Shown: positions 58,609-64,000 of the stretch, piece by piece
Layout: every line of letters starts with the position of its first letter
Numbering within the stretch: the first letter of the stretch is position 1
NCBI RefSeq assembly: GCF_023343835.1
Contig: NC_064435.1
Span: 84,509,288 to 84,573,287, forward strand
Reading direction: 5' to 3'
DNA length: 64,000 nucleotides
From: Lagopus muta
Taxonomy: Eukaryota > Chordata > Aves > Galliformes > Phasianidae
Position numbers and translations under genes: made by a program
Notes under the pieces: model-generated
What the model was told of the DNA's origin: nothing
Database searches by the model: none
What the model saw: only the letters and a program-made list of their open reading frames with translations

Positions 58609-60897
58609 AGACCTGGTTTTCAGACCAGGTTTCTGTTTGTTTGGTGTCAGAAACATTCCCTTGGATGGAATTCTGGGAATCAACAGAACATGAGACTTCA
58701 ATTTACAGATATTTTATGAGCTCCTGCACAATGATGTCAAAAAGCTGAGAGATGCAAGCCATATCACAGCATGCATTCTAATCCTATGGCCATCTGATGT
58801 TAGAATGCACTCTCATGTCAAGTATGATCAAGAGCAAAATGTCAGCTGTGCCGTCTGCTGACATTCAGGTCCCTAAAAACTGAATGTGGATAGTATATGT
58901 GTGCACACAAAGGGGCAGGTTTTGATAACAAAAAGAAGATTCTGGTTTTGATAACAAAAAGAAAAGTTTCAGAAATGACTACTACATGGCACACACATGA
59001 ATCTAACCAGGAGGCTTAATGTCATAACTTCCAGTGTTTCTCAACTCCATAAAAAAGGATCTGGCCCATAAGCAATGGAAATGAAGTGCTACACTTAATA
59101 AGTATAATCTAAATTAACTAGACTTTCCATTGACTTCTACTGAGTTCTCAGTCAAGCACCTCTGAAATGGAATTAAAAAAAAAAAACAGCACAACACAAC
59201 ACTATATCTTAGGCTGTGCCCCATGTGCCTTTTTTCTCCATTTTTCTAAAGAATGAAAGTTTTATTTAAATTGCCTATTATCAGCCGGAGGGATGCTGAG
59301 CAAACATCAAACGTTATCTTGAGAAGGCCACCCATAGACTGCAAAATGTCATTTGTCAGGGCAATAATTTGCAGCTTGCTGCACATGCTGTTCTAGTAGT
59401 TCATGAGGATGGACCACACTCATGTGATTGTAGTGTTTCTAATAACTAGTGAACGATGGGCACCAGAATAAACATTAATTTTATTCTCAAAGCGTTTGAC
59501 TGGAAATAAGCACAACCCACATAAAGCACTATATCTGTCCTCAGCTGATGTTCGTTTTTAGAAACCATCTAGGTTCCAGCACTCTGCTCAAAGACCTGAT
59601 TTTCCATCAAGTTAAAGGAACTAGAGGAGAGGATCTGGATTAGATGTTCCACAGTGGGATGCAAATTTGGTGTAGTCCTACAAATTTCTACTGAAGGTGC
59701 AAAGCAGTTTTGCTCAAAGCTAAATAGAAATACTTTGAAATCATGAGCAACATAAAGAGTCTAAAGCTCTCCTGAGACTGCAGTGTGTGAAAAGGAGGAG
59801 GATGTGGGCAGAAAACAGGCATGTCTGAGGAGACAGGAGAACTCTTGCAGCCCCCATCATGCTAATGGAGCATGTAGCTACAATAAGTATTCCTGTTTTA
59901 GGTCATGCTTTTGCCATCAGGCAGAAGTAACTTGACAGCTCTACCATCTCACCATCATTAAGATAGAATTAGGTTCTTCTGGCTTGCTATTTTACTTGTC
60001 ATTTTTGACACAGCCCTGCACTGTGCAGGATCAAATCTTTTCATAAAGTCAGGACAGCACAGTAATATATAGTTGCATATACTTACATATTTGAAATGCA
60101 CAAAAGCATCCAACTTGCACGCATGGAAAATTGTATCTAAGGATAGATGCAAACTGTGGAATAACTCTAATAGTGAGGTACAGTGATTATTGTCCAAGTG
60201 TACTTGAGGTATCAGGATGATTCTGCCGATTACATTTACTTGTTTTGTAAAAGATGTGGCTCCTCAGTAGCTCCAGAGGGTAGGAAACAAAAGGCAGGTG
60301 GATGTTTTTACTGAAGCTCTCACTGTTGCTCTCCTAGCAAAGTTTACCATTAAAAATGTAGGCCAAACACCTTTGAAAACTTTGTTAGAATCGATGCCTT
60401 TTTGGAGGACGATATGATGTAAAAACAGGAAAGAAGACTGATTTTATGTAAATAATTCAGAGTCTGGCATTCATATGCATTATTTATCTATGCATGCATG
60501 GTGCCCCGTGAGTATTAAATCACACCATGCTATTTGAGAACTGTATTTTGTAATTTCATTAATACTCCATTGTTATGTCTTTGCTGTACATAGAGTCAGT
60601 TGACAAGAAGTAATTTGGTTTTGTCTTAACCAGATAAGAATTCCTGGATTTTTATCAAATTTAATCAAGTCACAGTGCTTCTGTCCAGCTGCTCAGTTAT
60701 TTCAGAATTGCTTATCCCATTTACAACCAGCAGCCAACTGAAAACAGATTTAGGAATGATCCCCTAGCAGTGCAATTTCTCAAAGGCCAATGGAAGACTG
60801 TAAACACATTTGTTTCCAGTCTCCCTGTGTTGAGTTTTCCCCCAGCTTTTGATGAAAGCTGAGACTGAGGTCATTTGTACCTGCAATGGTGTTTTTT
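58609..60897. other. Unique non-coding DNA with a short tandem duplication
   Basis: A 20-base word (GGTTTTGATAACAAAAAGAA) occurs at 58918-58937 and again at 58944-58963. The stretch 59270-59420 has a compositional look of a conserved element but nothing more can be said. No gene recognised. Confidence 0.5.
58918..58963 (+). repeat. Two-copy tandem duplication, 26-bp period
   Basis: The same 20 bases are repeated exactly with a 6-base spacer, indicating a recent local duplication. Confidence 0.95.
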
Positions 60898-61770
60898 GAG
60901 GGGTACAAATGACACCAAATGGGGAGTAAATGTTGATCTGTCTGAGGGTAGGAAGGCTCTACAGAGAGATCTGGACAAGGAGGATCGATAGACTGAGGCC
61001 AAATGTATGAGTTTGAACAAGACCAAGTAACAAGACCAAGTAACTGGGTCCTACAGTTTGGTCAAAACATCCCCATGCATTGCTACAGGCTTGGGGCAGA
61101 GTGGCTGGAAAGATGCATGGAAGAAAACGATCTGAACATGAGCCAGCAGTGTGCCCAGGTGGCCAAAAAGTCCAATGACATCCTGGTTTGTGTCAGAAAC
61201 AGCGTAGTCAGCAGGAGCAGGGAGGTGATCGGCCCCCTGTACTCAGCGCAGGTGAGGCCGTACCTTGAGTAGCCTGTTCAGTTTTAAGCTTCTCTCTACA
61301 ACAAAGACACCAAGGCCCTGGGGCATGTCCAGAGAAGGGCAATGAAGCTGGTGAAAGGTCTGGAGCACAAGTCTTATGAGGAGCAGCTGAGGGAACTGAG
61401 ATGGTTGAGTCTGGAGGAGAAGAGGCTTAGGGTAGACCTTAACGCTCTCTACAACTACCTGAAAGGAGGTAGTAGCAAAGTGGGGGTCAATCTCTTCTGC
61501 CAGGTAATTAGTGATAGGATTTAAAGTAATGGTCTTGAGTTGCACCAGGGGAGATTTAGGTTGTATATTAGAAAAAATTTATTCTCCAAAAGTGTGGTGA
61601 GGTATTGAAACAGGCTGCCCAGAGTGTTGGTGGAGTCACTGTCCTTAGAGGTGTTCAAGAAATGTGTGGATAAGGCACTGAGGGATGTGAGCATGGTAGA
61701 GATGGGTTGGTAGTTGGACCAGATGATTTTAGTGATTTCTTTTCCAACCTTAATGATTCTGTGGTTTTAT
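60898..61770 (+). mobile_element. CR1: CR1 LINE, 0.87-kb 5'-truncated copy
   Basis: Plus-strand CR1 from 'gtacaaatgacaccaaatgggg' through 'gtgcccaggtggccaaaaag', 'gcagggaggtgatcggccccctgtactcagc', 'gtccagagaagggcaatgaagctgg', 'gaggtgttcaagaaa' and 'ccaaccttaatgattctgtgg'. Frame 61003-61272 encodes [12 protein letters not shown]...[20 protein letters not shown] and ends at a TAG; 61342-61524 continues with [18 protein letters not shown] 13-bp tandem duplication (61016-61041) disturbs the first frame. Not functional. Confidence 0.95.
61003..61272 (+). pseudogene. CR1 ORF2 RT-downstream fragment (89 codons)
   Basis: Open frame inside the 60898-61770 CR1. It carries the LGAEWLE motif near residues 31-37, [20 protein letters not shown] near 45-64 and [18 protein letters not shown] at the end, where a TAG replaces the tyrosine or cysteine of the usual EYC. 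It corresponds to the same protein region as the fragments at 16235-16489 and 34017-34313. Confidence 0.85.
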
Positions 61771-63173
61771 CAACTGCAAATTAAAAGTGTTCCTAATCAT
61801 GTTTTTGGCCAATCACATTGCTCTTCTTGTGAGGGCTAGATCAAGCTGATGAATCAATCATGATTATACTGAGTTCCACATACTGTTTTTTGCTGCTCCT
61901 TTGAACCCTTTAAAACTCCCTCGCCAGAAGTCCTAGAATAGAGAGTGGGAAGTCAAAAAGGATGATTCTGCCTCCACAACCGTTGTGTGCTGATGGGGCT
62001 ATGGAGGAAACTTATCCAAAAGATCTGTATTACTAGTTTCATCCATGTCCTCTGCCTCACATAGCTCTACACTATGCTGCTTCTCCCTACATCACCTGTG
62101 AGAGTGAAACTGGGAAGTTTTGCTGTTTTTCCCCTTTGTTCCAGTGTACTTTGTTATAGGAATGAAAATCTAGTCATGTAATTGAAGATGATGAAGGTCT
62201 ATTTAATGCAGAAGAACTTCTGCCTATATAAGGACTGAAGGACTAGGTTTTAACACGTGCTCTTCCAAAAGCTCTTCTCTCTAATATGTTTATCATATAA
62301 TTATGACTTCAACTTCTCCTCCCTCAAATGAAGGCGTATCAAACTGCCATATATCATATTAGAATAGATTTTTTTTATGCAGGATATCTAACCTTTGTTC
62401 TCTATGACAGCACTTTAAGATTTTCTTAAATAATAACCTCTGTAACTTCTTGTTCACGTCACAGGATGCTGGAGGTGCTTCTTTTCAAGCTCATGTTTTC
62501 TGCATTGGAAACTAAAATACTTGCTTCAGAACTAAATAATTGGAGTGTGATCCTGACGCTACAAAAGCCAAAACCAAACTTTCTGCTGTTTTTAAAGAGC
62601 CAGATCTACCTTTATGATCTCTACAGTGTTTCTGGATATTGATAATTTTCACAGCACAAACATTAGAAACAAGTATGTCTGTACTGGGAGTCTTTTCTTC
62701 TGGACATCTTTCCTATTACTCAGATGTGTTATCTTGGGAATCTCAACCTTGTGAACCTGAAGATAAAGTTGTACAAAACCTGTAGAAACTTGGGAAAACA
62801 TCAATTTTAGTCTCTGTCACTGTGAAGTGCACGTAACTCTCATTTGAGTATTTTTGCTTTTTATTGCATGCTGTGTGTATCCTAATATTTGTCTTGCATT
62901 ACAAGTAAGAAACAGAGAGCACATTTGTGTCCTAATTTTGTTAGCAATCCTCTCTTTTTAATATATCTAAGCACAATAGTGATAATCATGATTTTTAAAA
63001 ACCTACTTGTCATAGCTTAGGGGCTTAAACTTTTACATTCTTCCTTTATTCTGAATGTATCCCTCAGGAAACAACTCTGTAATAATCACCTTGCCTACAC
63101 TTTTTCAGTCACACATTACATTCTCTCTCCCACTTTCTTTCAGGTTAATATTACTGTTTGTCAGCAGCAGACG
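61771..63173. other. Unique AT-rich non-coding DNA
   Basis: No gene recognised. A TATATAAGG word near 62226 has no supported transcript near it. Confidence 0.55.
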
Positions 63174-63229
63174 TTTTTTTCTTTTTTCTTTCTCTTTCTT
63201 CCTTTCTTTCCTCCTTTCTTTCTTTCCTC

Positions 63230-63322
<93 letters not shown>

Positions 63323-63418
63323 TTTCTTCCTTTCTTCCTTTCTTCCTTTCTTCCTTTCTTCCTTTCTTCCTTTCTTCCTTTCTTCCTTTCTTCCTTTCTT
63401 TCTTCCCTTCCTTTCTTC

Positions 63419-63453
<35 letters not shown>

Positions 63454-63653
63454 TTCTTTCTTTCTTTTCTTTCTTTTCTTTCTTTTCTTTCTTCTTCTTT
63501 CTTTCTTTCTATTTCTTCTTTCTTTCTTTCTTTCTTCCTTTCTTTCTTCCTTCCTTTCTTCCTTCCTTTCTTCCTTCCTTTCTTCCTTCCTTTCTTCCTT
63601 CCTTCCTTCCTTTCTTCCTTCCTTTCTTCCTTCCTTTCTTCCTTCCTTTCTTC

Positions 63654-63692
<39 letters not shown>

Positions 63693-63718
63693 TCCTTTCT
63701 TTCTTTCTTTCTTTCTTT

Positions 63719-63785
<67 letters not shown>

Positions 63786-63801
63786 CTTTCTTTCTTTCTT
63801 T

Positions 63802-63856
<55 letters not shown>

Positions 63857-64000
63857 CTTTCTTTCTTTTCTTTCTTTCTTTCTTTCTCTTTCTTTCTTTC
63901 TTTCTTTCTCTTTCTTTCTTTCTTTCTTTTCTTTCTTTCTTTCTCTTTCTTTCTTTCTTTCTTTCTTTCTCTCTTTCTTTCTTTCTTTCTTTCTTTCTTT
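63174..64000. repeat. Long pyrimidine microsatellite (TTTC)n / (TTCC)n with higher-order blocks, open at window edge
   Basis: Of 827 bases only one (A at 63511) is a purine on the plus strand. Blocks in order: mixed TTTC/TCC to about 63220; near-pure TTTC to about 63320; an 8-mer CCTTTCTT about 10 times (63321-63400); TTTC; TTTTCTTTC-type units (about 63452-63490); a 12-mer CTTTCTTCCTTC series (about 63540-63655); then TTTC with scattered CTCTTTC variants to the end. The array continues beyond 64000. Such mirror-symmetric polypyrimidine DNA can adopt triplex (H-DNA) structure. Confidence 0.98.

Noticed and set aside
1..64000. CRISPR arrays, tRNA or rRNA genes, endogenous retrovirus with internal genes, defence or biosynthetic operons
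   Set aside because: None seen. The spaced repeats are CR1 tails and microsatellites; no LTR pair, primer-binding site or gag/pol/env-like frame was recognised.

Overview
This is a stretch of vertebrate nuclear DNA, almost certainly from a bird and most probably a galliform (chicken, turkey or quail lineage). Two things point there. First, at least 18 fragments of the avian CR1 LINE are scattered through the window; the recent ones end in the diagnostic 3' tail built on ATTCTATGA, or its complement TCATAGAAT at the left edge of minus-strand copies. Second, two copies of a roughly 530-bp terminal-inverted-repeat element match my memory of the non-autonomous mariner-type (Galluhop/Mariner1_GG) family of galliform genomes. 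There is no bacterial or viral gene organisation.

I find no intact protein-coding gene, no tRNA or rRNA gene and no CRISPR array. The longer open frames are either CR1 reverse-transcriptase remains, antisense shadows of CR1, or chance frames with no recognisable domain. The window therefore looks like a gene desert or the inside of a very large intron.

Layout. 1-7 kb holds a short CR1 tail (+), a CR1 fragment (-) and a very old 1.65-kb CR1 relic (-) that still shows the start of the reverse-transcriptase domain. 7-14 kb is unique AT-rich DNA. 14-28 kb carries five CR1 copies, all on the minus strand, of 0.4-1.3 kb apart from one short uncertain old piece, and two CTCF-like motifs. 28-34 kb has an old plus-strand CR1, a 39-nt poly-T, the most CpG-rich segment of the window (about 32.69-33.49 kb) and a minus-strand CR1. 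34-41 kb is unique DNA with one regulatory-looking patch near 39.7-39.9 kb. 41-52 kb has CR1 fragments and the two mariner-type copies in the same orientation. 52-62 kb has a cluster of four GATA motifs, an old CR1 tail, a head-to-head CR1 pair that may be one 5'-inverted insertion, the best-preserved CR1 3' fragment and a final plus-strand CR1. From 63,174 to the window edge lies an 827-nt, almost pure pyrimidine (TTTC/TTCC) satellite with higher-order structure.

By my own tally CR1 covers about 11 kb (roughly 17%) of the window. Left of about 34 kb the copies are mostly minus strand, and right of 41 kb mostly plus. I see no convincing new biological system; the observations worth following are structural (the inverted CR1 pair, the organised satellite) or possibly regulatory (CTCF-like sites, the GATA cluster, a CpG-bearing patch), and all are modest.
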